NCBI GenBank assembly: GCA_036835375.1
Contig: DAITMB010000103.1
Span: forward strand, 1-18,152
Length of the DNA: 18,152 nucleotides
From: JANQTF01 sp036835375
GTDB lineage: Bacteria; Bacteroidota; Bacteroidia; J057
Direction: 5' to 3'
Part shown: positions 6,939-13,983 of the stretch, piece by piece
Position numbering within the stretch: position 1 is the stretch's first letter
Layout: the number at the start of each line of letters is the position of its first letter
Translations under genes and position numbers: made by a program
The notes under the pieces: model-generated
Told to the model about the DNA's origin: nothing
Database searches by the model: none
Seen by the model: only the letters and a program-made list of their open reading frames with translations

Positions 6939-8663
6939 TCAAAATCCTTTCGGCACAAATGGAAAGGCGCCTCCAGCATCACCCACATGCAGCAGCGGGC
7001 TTCCAACCGGGTGCTGTTGTACCCGATTAGACACTTCAACTGATACCCGATCGATGAGCTCGTTGGCTAAGAAAGGACGGTTTTTGTTTTCCCGAAGATA
7101 CTGAATCATCTCGTCAGCAAAAGGGCTGTTTGATCCGGGAGCTCCATCATATACCCGCTCGATTTCGCCAGAAGCAAATACCCAGCGGCTTTTGAGCTGT
7201 GCTGACAGATAACCACGGCTGCCACCAAGCAGAGATCCAGCGTAACAAGCATCTGCAATGAGCAAAGTGTGCTTGGTATCAATGCTTCCAAGGTAATCAT
7301 GGATGGTAGAGTTGGGAATATAGTCTGGAATCCTATCCATTTTCCCGTCGGCTGGTACCCAATATCCCAATTTCGCAAATTCATCGAAGTACCCATGACC
7401 AGCGTAGTAGATGAGCAAATTGTCTTGCGGACGCATCTCGTCTTGAAGCCATTCCATCGTTTCGATGATTCCGACACGAGTAGCCTGCTGATCATAAAGC
7501 CTGCGGACATAGTTCGGTTCAAATTGGTAGAACTCCATAAGCGTCCTCGCAACATCTTCGCAGTCCTTTACTGCATTGTGCAGGTTATTCCAGTGATTGT
7601 ATTGGTTCACCCCAATGAGGACCAAGAAATTGCGGCCGTCTCCAGCGAGTATCTTTTCGTGATGGCCATGGGAGACGACAGAATCTATCGAAGGCCGAAG
7701 GTGCTGGACGGTCAGGTAGCGATTGATCTGAGAGCCATCCTTCAGCAGTACCTTCATGGAGACTGTATTGTCCCCTTCTTTCAGCCCGATTTTTGCGGAG
7801 AAAGAACCATCGTCCGCTACCGTAACTGGAATCTCATCGATCCACAAGGCCAGCCAAGTGTCAACCGTGGAGAGGTGGCCTTGAAGCTCAAGTAGAGAGT
7901 CGGGACTGGTGTGGTAAGCATGACCTTCATACCAGGCGACAGAGGGTGATTCGAGATAAATGTCAACTATGGTCGAAGTAGGCAGTTGCGCTTTGGACAA
8001 GCGAATCACACGGATATGGTCAACCATAACAGAAGCACCTTTTCCCAGAACTAATCCGACTTTCGACCCAGAGATGGCTTGTTGTTGCCACTCGTAGATG
8101 TGTTCACCGTCCACGGAAAACGTTACCTGCGATCCAATTTTCCGCACGATGAATTGATGGAAACGGTAGGGGACCAAGCCTCTCACATGATCATACTGCC
8201 ACACAAAGGCGTCGCCTCGGGAATCTAATTCTTGTATTGCGTATTGCCCGTCATTTCCGAGCATAAATGCTAATCGTCCTCCCTCGGGGGTTGTGCCAAA
8301 GATAAAACCATAGGCATTATGTAAGCTTTGTCCTGAGTGGCGCAGCGCAAGGCTCAGGTCGAGCTCGTAGTCATCTTGAGGTGTGAGCGAAAGGGGCAAC
8401 CAATGCTCTAAATCGTTTTCTTTATCAGCGGAAAGCGTGTAACGACCATTTTCCTCGTAGATATGTGGTTGCCCTTGGCTCCAGGTCTGCCAAACGGCAG
8501 ACGACCCCTCATCGGTGAAGTTCTCATCCAAAACCACCGATTGGGGCATGGGAGCTATGCCTCTGTCCCCCCACTGGGCTTGTGAGTAAATAGGGGCAAG
8601 CACCCAGATGCAGAGAAGGAGCTGCCTTGAAATTAAGGAAATTGTGTAAGTGTGGTAGCTCAT
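6939..8663 (-). CDS. Exported caspase-family (C14, metacaspase-like) peptidase with LamG-like domain
   Basis: The 574-residue product begins with a hydrophobic signal sequence (about residues 8-30, cleavage near SQAQ). Residues about 44-222 resemble a LamG/concanavalin-type beta sandwich (HNAYGFIFGTTPEGGRLAFM, then VTFSVDGEHIYEW). Residues about 232-322 look like an Ig-type domain (EGDNTVSMKVLLKDG). Residues about 344-565 are a caspase p20-like domain: NFLVLIGVNQY opens it, the catalytic His is H423 in YYAGHG, and the catalytic Cys is C473 in IADACYAGS. Both dyad residues are present, so it should be active. Family members cut after basic or acidic residues; the specificity here cannot be read. 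Export suggests a periplasmic or surface role, with the LamG-like part binding glycan or protein. No T9SS sorting domain is seen. It is monocistronic and faces the DUF4397 gene. Confidence 0.88.
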   Translation of the reverse strand: MSYHTYTISLISRQLLLCIWVLAPIYSQAQWGDRGIAPMPQSVVLDENFTDEGSSAVWQTWSQGQPHIYEENGRYTLSADKENDLEHWLPLSLTPQDDYELDLSLALRHSGQSLHNAYGFIFGTTPEGGRLAFMLGNDGQYAIQELDSRGDAFVWQYDHVRGLVPYRFHQFIVRKIGSQVTFSVDGEHIYEWQQQAISGSKVGLVLGKGASVMVDHIRVIRLSKAQLPTSTIVDIYLESPSVAWYEGHAYHTSPDSLLELQGHLSTVDTWLALWIDEIPVTVADDGSFSAKIGLKEGDNTVSMKVLLKDGSQINRYLTVQHLRPSIDSVVSHGHHEKILAGDGRNFLVLIGVNQYNHWNNLHNAVKDCEDVARTLMEFYQFEPNYVRRLYDQQATRVGIIETMEWLQDEMRPQDNLLIYYAGHGYFDEFAKLGYWVPADGKMDRIPDYIPNSTIHDYLGSIDTKHTLLIADACYAGSLLGGSRGYLSAQLKSRWVFASGEIERVYDGAPGSNSPFADEMIQYLRENKNRPFLANELIDRVSVEVSNRVQQHPVGSPLLHVGDAGGAFPFVPKGF

Positions 8664-9553
8664 GATTGTCGGATGTTACGAGGCCTTATCCAAAAGGAAT
8701 CGCCTGAAATGGTATTTAGCTCACTGAAATAAACACTAGCAAGTAAATCCGAAATCAAGAAATATATTATCTAATGATTTCCCGAAGGCTTACATCATTG
8801 GCTTTATTGAAATATTCACAAGCGAAATGCCTGAATGTGCTTTCGAAGAAGTTGCCGCATCGGTAGTGCCACTTACAAGAATAAGTGAACTACAGTATTG
8901 ATTATCATGTATTTAATCTATCTCTCCGCAATGTTATAAGCCGTATTTAGTTCTCCGGAAAAGATAAATTAGTTCTATGGAGCGGGAAAGAATGTCAGCA
9001 GATCCTTGGAGATAAAGAAGGATAATCAGCCGAGTAAAGAGGGAGATTTATTGTGGAAGGATAAAGCAAACACCCTCACGGTAATCATCCAGATGAAGTC
9101 TGGATTGAACTTGAGCTGAATCACTGAGGCACTGAATGCAACAGAGATGACCAAGGAAGCGTGAGAATTTACTGGATTAATTGGCGTTACGGTTTGCTTT
9201 GTGCATCACTTTTTCTCAGGTTTTCTTTATGTAGCGTGTTGGGCTAATCAAGGCCTTATCAGACATTTTCTCCGCGTCGATCCCTTCATTGAAAATAAAG
9301 CATCCTTGAATGCTCCAATCCTCATAGGCGCACAAGCCTGAATTGCCCCTACCCTATTATGCCTCATGATCATGGCCTCAACCGTGTATCATTAAAGGTT
9401 GAAAATCTAGCAACAAGAGTGCACGCATGATTTGTTCAGGCGAATCTTACCGTTCTCCTCAAATGGATGGATACGTAGTGTAAAATTCGATTTGCCACAT
9501 TATAGCGATTTTTTGGATTTTAATATCGAAGTTTATTTTCTGAAAATTGAACA

Positions 9554-9582
9554 TAACACCGTTAGATATTTTAACATTATTC
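9554..9582 (+). repeat. Bipartite motif, copy 1 (most divergent)
   Basis: TAACACCGTTA at 9554-9564 is followed after seven bases by TAACATTATT. The first half is a TAAC/GTTA dyad and is the exact reverse complement of the first half of copy 4. The second half matches the consensus TATCAACAAT at 6 of 10 positions. Confidence 0.35.
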
Positions 9583-10033
9583 TTAAACAGGCGATTGAGG
9601 TTGTCGATTCCCTTTCCCGACGCATTGCTTCATGCGTATGCTAGATTGCCCTAGCTTCTCATAAAGGTAGCCATTACCCACCCTGCCATATCAACTGTAG
9701 TGTTCACGAGAGAACCGCAGAACTCCCCTACCCTTTTCATTGGATCAAGCCAGTAAGAACGCTAACCTCAAACTCGTAACTAGATCGCTGATTTGCACAT
9801 CTAAGAGTAGGTCTCCCGTCACATACAACCTTTGTTGAAAAACATCTAGTGATCACATAAAGCGGATAGAAACGGATGGTGCAAGGCTAAAATACCACGA
9901 TTGCTACTGATTGCACCAGGGTGCAAGCCCTAGTCATTGAACGTGATCTGTAAGTGCAGCATGGTGGGGAATGTCAGGCTCCTATTCGTTCACCTTAACC
10001 TTGTTCCTGGTAGTGGGCTATTATAAAAAATAT

Positions 10034-10061
10034 TTACAGTGTTAGATTTTATATCAACAAT
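10034..10061 (+). repeat. Bipartite motif, copy 2
   Basis: ACAGTGTTA ending at 10044 is followed after exactly seven bases by TATCAACAAT (10052-10061). Copy 3 has both halves identical and the same spacing, while the seven spacer bases mostly differ. Confidence 0.5.
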
Positions 10062-10219
10062 TAAACTGGTGCTCAATATCTTTCCTCATGTATTTTTTCC
10101 AATGCCTATCCGCAGCATGGATCTATTGCTGTGTAAGATCATCATTTGACTTTTCACAGACAGCCAAGCATTGGCATTCTTTGCAGTTAATCCAATTAGT
10201 TATTGTTGCTCGCTAACAA

Positions 10220-10247
10220 AAACAGTGTTACTAATTCTATCAACAAT
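10220..10247 (+). repeat. Bipartite motif, copy 3
   Basis: ACAGTGTTA ending at 10230, then seven bases, then TATCAACAAT (10238-10247). Conservation of the halves but not of the spacer suggests a protein-binding site rather than a simple duplication. Confidence 0.5.
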
Positions 10248-10265
10248 AAAAATTCTGCTCCATTG

Positions 10266-10294
10266 AGCGACTAATTTAGAAAGTGACAGTCGCT
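10266..10294. repeat. Short inverted repeat in the gap
   Basis: AGCGAC (10266-10271) pairs with GTCGCT (10289-10294) around a 17-base loop. It is just upstream of the larger inverted repeat at 10328-10411. Function is unknown. Confidence 0.35.
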
Positions 10295-10327
10295 ATGCGC
10301 CAGTAAATTCCATAGGTATAAGGTTGG

Positions 10328-10411
10328 CTACCAAGGTGCGGATCGCTCTTTTGGCTAAAACAAACAATCTCTAACACTCCCTCTAGCGCGTAGCGACGGA
10401 AACCTTGGTAG
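10328..10411. repeat. Long-range inverted repeat, possible structured RNA
   Basis: CTACCAAGGT (10328-10337) is perfectly complementary to ACCTTGGTAG (10402-10411). Inside it, TCGCT (about 10343-10347) can pair with AGCGA (about 10392-10396) across a small internal loop, extending the stem. The enclosed sequence is about 44 bases. There is no T-run to suggest a terminator. It could be part of a 5' leader, a small RNA or a relic of a mobile element. Confidence 0.4.
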
Positions 10412-10540
10412 AATCAGCCCCATACGATCCCTTTCCTATGCCGCAATATCTTCTACCCCACCCCCGAGCGCGCTGAAATACTCATCTCGCCCTAAAGAAC
10501 AGTGTGATCTTGGGATGGATTTCTTGTGACTCTTGCACAA

Positions 10541-10576
10541 GATAATAACGGTGTTAGAATATATTTCAATATTATC
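10541..10576. promoter_or_regulatory. 36-bp dyad with bipartite motif copy 4, candidate TetR operator
   Basis: GATAATA (10541-10547) and TATTATC (10570-10576) form a perfect 7-bp inverted repeat. Between them lies TAACGGTGTTA (10546-10556) and, seven bases on, TTTCAATATT, matching the motif at 10034 and 10220 with the same spacing. It is 121 bases before the ATG of the tetR gene. Palindromic AT-rich sites upstream of tetR genes are usually where the repressor binds, so this is the best operator candidate. The assignment is inference. Confidence 0.4.
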
Positions 10577-10697
10577 ACTGTTTTTTGACAACCTTCGCAT
10601 AAAACCTTTGGACTTTCCTCGCGTTCGATGCCCATGGAAACTTTCAGACCGCTGAGAGTTTCCTTAGTTTTGTCCCGCAGGAGTGAGTATCCCATAC

Positions 10698-11339
10698 ATG
10701 GAAGGCCAAGATCGTATCATCCCCTTCGCCCGTGATTTGTTTATGAGCCAAGGTGTCAGAAATGTCACCATGGACCAAATCGCGCAAGGCTTAGGTGTTT
10801 CAAAAAAAACAATTTACCAACGATTTGGTAACAAGGCGGAGCTTATTATGGCTGTAGCCAAAGATTATCTCCTGCAAGAACAACTGATCTCAGAAGACAT
10901 AATTCGACAATCGACGAGCGCCATCGACGAACTTTTCCGAATTGCCTCCTGGTCCGTCACCAGCTTCCGAAGGGTTTCTCCTTACCTCATTCACGAAGTT
11001 CAAAAGTACTACCCCGAGGTTTGGAAGGAATTTGAGGGGTTTATCAAGGGATTTATGCTGGGAAAAGTGCGGTCTAATCTCCAAAGAGGCATTGCTGAAG
11101 GTGCTTTCAGGGCCAACATTCATGTGGAACTGGTCGCCAGACTGCGCATCATGCAAGTCGAACGAAGCCTGTCGGATGACTATTTTCTCCTTGATCTAAT
11201 GGATACTTCCCGTGTTCAATTTGAAATATTTGAGCTGTACCTCCGCGGAATCGCTTCCCCTAAAGGCATGGCTGAAATCGACCAGTACCTACAACAACAG
11301 CGATCCTTTTTCTTTGACCAAAATCTCTCCACGTCATGA
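10698..11339 (+). CDS. TetR/AcrR-family transcriptional regulator of the efflux operon
   Basis: From the ATG at 10698 the product has 213 residues, a normal TetR length. The N-terminal DNA-binding domain has the TetR helix-turn-helix at about residues 24-43 (TMDQIAQGLGVSKKTIYQRF), followed by NKAEL, as in AcrR- and QacR-like proteins. The remainder is helical and variable, and should form the ligand-binding and dimer domain. An upstream GTG at 10683 is in frame and would add five residues, but it overlaps the only purine-rich AGGAG, so the ATG is preferred. The stop overlaps the next gene's ATG by four bases (ATGA at 11336-11339), showing co-transcription with the pump. It probably represses the whole operon, including itself, until a pump substrate binds. 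Confidence 0.88.
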   Translation: MEGQDRIIPFARDLFMSQGVRNVTMDQIAQGLGVSKKTIYQRFGNKAELIMAVAKDYLLQEQLISEDIIRQSTSAIDELFRIASWSVTSFRRVSPYLIHEVQKYYPEVWKEFEGFIKGFMLGKVRSNLQRGIAEGAFRANIHVELVARLRIMQVERSLSDDYFLLDLMDTSRVQFEIFELYLRGIASPKGMAEIDQYLQQQRSFFFDQNLSTS

Positions 11340-12784
11340 CGACACCCACACCTAGACATTCTCTTCTCGTCTCAGTTTTTCTCCTGACAGTCACTGTATT
11401 CGGCGTCCCATCGGCTCATGCGCAGCAGCCCATGAGCTTGGATGACTGCATTGCTTATGCGCTGGAGCACAGCGCTGAAGTGGTCAACGCGGGGTTTGAT
11501 CAGTACATCGCCCGGGCAAGAATCAAAGAAGTCGCCGCGACAGGCTTGCCCAGGGTGAACCTTACGGCTGATTTGCAATATTTCGTGGAGCTGCCTACGC
11601 AGATTCTTCCCGGTTTTTTTGCGCCTCAGCAAGACATTGTCTTCATCGATGGAAAGCCCTACCCGCTCACGCGACTGGATCCCGAAACCAACATGCCCAT
11701 TCCGGGGGACGAAATCAATGCGCAATTTGGGTTCCCATGGCAATCCACAGTGGGAGCTAACGCGAGCTGGTCTATCTTTGATGCAGGCTACCTCTATGGA
11801 CTCAAAGGTGCCAAGGAATATGCTTCTTTGACGCAAAGACAAGGAAACCGCACTCGTGAAGAGACCGCTTTTACTGTGGCGCAGGCCTACTTTCAAGCTG
11901 TTGTGACTCAAGAGCAAGAGGGACTGCTGATTGTCAATCAAGACCGTGTGGCAAGCTTGCTCGCCGATACCAAGGCCCTGAATGAGGCTGGATTTGTGGA
12001 ATCCATTGATGTAGATCGGCTCCAGATTTCGCTCAACAATCTCACCCTGGAAAGAGAGAAAATCCAACGCCTGGCCCGACTTTCGATCGCACTCCTTCAA
12101 TTTCAGATGGGAATGCCGCTAGAAATTCCTCTGTCTATCGATAAGCCCGATCTTCTGGCGCGGGAATCCTGGGAGCAACAGATCGAACCCGTGCCTGCCT
12201 TTGATCCCAGCCTGGACGCAGACCTAGCGATTCTTCAAAAAACAGAAGATCTCCAGCAATTAGACCTCAAGCGCACACAAGCTGGCTATCTCCCTACTCT
12301 ATCGGTGTTTGGCAATTATCAATTCAATGCCCAAAGGAATGAGTTCAACATCTTCAGTTCCGGGCAAGATTGGTTCCCGATCTCAGTGGTAGGAGTCCAA
12401 ATGAATTGGAATATTTTCGACTCCTTCATGAAGGTACGCCAGGTTCAGCAGCAACGCCTGGAACTAGACAAGCTGGGCGTCCAGCGCATCCAGCTCACGC
12501 AGGGAGCACAACTCGAATACGAACAAGCCAAGACCAGCCTTCTTGATGCCCAAGGGAGCCTGCGTGCTTCGAAAGCCAATGTAGAATTGGCAGAGCGTGT
12601 ATTCCAAGTCAGCTCTATCAAATATCAAGAAGGCGTGGGATCTAGCCTGGAAGTCAACGAAGCCAGCACAGAGCTGCTTCGGGCAGAAAATGCCTACCTC
12701 GCTGCCTGGTACCAATACCTTCAAGCCAACCTTTCACTCGACAAAGCCAGTGGCTCCTTTTCACAATATCACTCATTTCGCTAA
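11336..12784 (+). CDS. TolC-family outer-membrane efflux channel
   Basis: The 482-residue product has a signal peptide ending near SAHAQQ (residues about 8-30). It then shows the two-fold structure of outer-membrane efflux proteins. The first half opens MSLDDCIAYALEHSAEVVNA and contains the beta-strand segment GANASWSIFDAGYLYG, followed by long amphipathic helices. The second half repeats this with VGVQMNWNIFDSFMKVRQVQ and then helices through YQEGVGSSLEVNEASTELLR. Length and motif order match TolC/OprM relatives. It should form the trimeric outer-membrane and periplasmic duct that joins the adaptor and RND permease encoded next. Its ATG overlaps the tetR stop (translational coupling), and 12 bases separate it from the adaptor ATG. 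The specific substrate cannot be inferred. Confidence 0.9.
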   Translation: MTTPTPRHSLLVSVFLLTVTVFGVPSAHAQQPMSLDDCIAYALEHSAEVVNAGFDQYIARARIKEVAATGLPRVNLTADLQYFVELPTQILPGFFAPQQDIVFIDGKPYPLTRLDPETNMPIPGDEINAQFGFPWQSTVGANASWSIFDAGYLYGLKGAKEYASLTQRQGNRTREETAFTVAQAYFQAVVTQEQEGLLIVNQDRVASLLADTKALNEAGFVESIDVDRLQISLNNLTLEREKIQRLARLSIALLQFQMGMPLEIPLSIDKPDLLARESWEQQIEPVPAFDPSLDADLAILQKTEDLQQLDLKRTQAGYLPTLSVFGNYQFNAQRNEFNIFSSGQDWFPISVVGVQMNWNIFDSFMKVRQVQQQRLELDKLGVQRIQLTQGAQLEYEQAKTSLLDAQGSLRASKANVELAERVFQVSSIKYQEGVGSSLEVNEASTELLRAENAYLAAWYQYLQANLSLDKASGSFSQYHSFR

Positions 12785-12796
12785 TTCTCTGTGGCC

Positions 12797-13972
12797 ATGC
12801 ATTCAACCCGATCCATCATTTCCCTCTCCCAACTGATCCTATTTGCGCTGGCTGGCGTCATCGTCATAGGATGCAACCAATCGCCCAAATCGCTCGCTCA
12901 AAAGCAGAAAGTGCTCCTCGCTAAGAAAGCCGACTTGCGCAAGCTCAGCGAAGAAATCTCTACGCTCGAAGCAGATATTGCGCGGCTCGACCCAAGTATT
13001 GGTGACCGTGTGCGCATTGCTGCGGTGAGCATTGAGGAAGTAAAGCCCAGTGTATTCCAGCACTTTATCGATGTCCAAGGCGCCATCGAGGCCAAGGACA
13101 ATGTCTTGGTGAGTCCGCAAAGTGCAGGCAGGGTCACGGCAATCTATGTCAAAGAAGGACAAACAGTCAACGCCGGGCAGCGACTGGCCCAGATCGACGA
13201 TGCCGTGATGGTCGCTTCCATGGCAGAGATCGAAACTCAACTTACCCTCGCGGAAGACCTGCGTGACCGCCAGCAACGACTCTGGGACCAAGGGATTGGC
13301 ACAGAAGTGCAGCTCATCGAAGCCAAAAACAGGGTCGAATCGCTTGAGCGGCGACTTGCTACGCAAAAAGAGCAAATAAGCCTCTCCAGCATCACTTCTC
13401 CCATCGCTGGCACGGTGGAGCAGGTATTGCCAAAAGTGGGTGAAGTCGTGTCGCCGGGCATGCCAGCCTTCCGCATCGTGAACAATCGCGACTTGAGCCT
13501 AAATGCCAAACTGTCTGAGGTTCACATCCCGCGCATCCGGAAAGGCGATCTCGTAGAAATAGAATTTCCGGCTTTAAACCAATCTTTTCAAGGTAAAGTC
13601 GCTGTCGTGGGACAAAGCATCGATGCAAGCGATCGCACCTTCCATGTAGAAGTCAGTCTCCCCAGACACGAAAACCTTAAGCCCAACATGTTTGGGACTT
13701 TGCGAATCAACGATGAGACCGTCAAAGACGCTGTGGTGCTGCCGCTTGCCCTGATCCAGCGCTCGGAAGTGGGGCCATTCGTGTTTGTGGCTCAGCAAGA
13801 GGGGGAAACTTGGACGGCAGAGCGCCGCAATCTCACCACGGGACTGTCCTACGACGGCAAAACGACCGTCTTGAAAGGCCTTTCACATGGTGACAGGCTC
13901 ATCACCGCCGGATACAAAGATTTGAGCGATGGACAAGCGATAGAATTCACTGATTCCCTCGCCGGGAACTAA
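12797..13972 (+). CDS. RND efflux periplasmic adaptor (membrane-fusion lipoprotein)
   Basis: The 391-residue product starts with a lipoprotein signal whose lipobox is VIGC, with the lipidated Cys at residue 26, so it is probably anchored in the inner membrane facing the periplasm. Residues about 30-60 are a predicted short coiled coil. A split biotinyl-lipoyl domain follows (VLVSPQSAGRVTAIYVKEGQ, then ITSPIAGTVEQVLPKVGEVV), around a coiled-coil hairpin rich in Glu, Gln and Arg. After that come the beta-barrel and membrane-proximal domains (VVLPLALIQRSEVGPFVFV). This is the HlyD/AcrA adaptor layout. It links the RND permease to the TolC-like channel. A GTG at 12791 would add two residues; the ATG at 12797 is more likely. 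It lies 12 bases after the channel gene and 11 before the permease gene. Confidence 0.9.
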   Translation: MHSTRSIISLSQLILFALAGVIVIGCNQSPKSLAQKQKVLLAKKADLRKLSEEISTLEADIARLDPSIGDRVRIAAVSIEEVKPSVFQHFIDVQGAIEAKDNVLVSPQSAGRVTAIYVKEGQTVNAGQRLAQIDDAVMVASMAEIETQLTLAEDLRDRQQRLWDQGIGTEVQLIEAKNRVESLERRLATQKEQISLSSITSPIAGTVEQVLPKVGEVVSPGMPAFRIVNNRDLSLNAKLSEVHIPRIRKGDLVEIEFPALNQSFQGKVAVVGQSIDASDRTFHVEVSLPRHENLKPNMFGTLRINDETVKDAVVLPLALIQRSEVGPFVFVAQQEGETWTAERRNLTTGLSYDGKTTVLKGLSHGDRLITAGYKDLSDGQAIEFTDSLAGN

Positions 13973-13983
13973 CCCACTATTCC

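Larger units (their letters stand above)
8664..10697. other. Two-kilobase gene-poor region
   Basis: No frame here has both recognisable protein character and reasonable length. The longest is a 70-codon plus-strand stretch (9432-9644) with a TTG start and no familiar motif. Open stretches of about 55 codons lie near 8735-8900 and 9000-9117, also unrecognised and lacking good starts. I saw no tRNA or rRNA signature. The region contains four copies of a bipartite motif (9554, 10034, 10220, 10546), a GGTGCAA/TTGCACC cluster at 9878-9927, and inverted repeats at 10266-10294 and 10328-10411. It must also contain the promoters of the caspase-like gene and of the efflux operon. It may be the remains of deleted genes. 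Confidence 0.6.

Noticed and set aside
7269..7895. 208-codon plus-strand open frame
   Set aside because: Antisense to the caspase-like gene, whose catalytic motifs fix the real strand.
8735..8900. Open stretch of about 55 codons reading FPKAYIIGFIEIFTSEMPE
   Set aside because: No start codon in place and no recognised family; probably chance in AT-rich DNA.
9000..9117. Short open stretch reading LEIKKDNQPSKEGDLLWKDK
   Set aside because: Looks somewhat protein-like but is under 50 codons, has no good start, and stops lie on both sides.
9432..9644. 70-codon plus-strand frame with TTG start
   Set aside because: No recognisable motif, no neighbouring gene to couple with, and AT-rich flanks; kept only as a note in the gene-poor region.
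10683..10697. GTG at 10683 as the tetR start
   Set aside because: It overlaps the only AGGAG-like sequence and adds five residues without TetR character; the ATG at 10698 fits better.
12791..12796. GTG at 12791 as the adaptor start
   Set aside because: It adds only two residues before an ATG that opens a complete lipoprotein signal.
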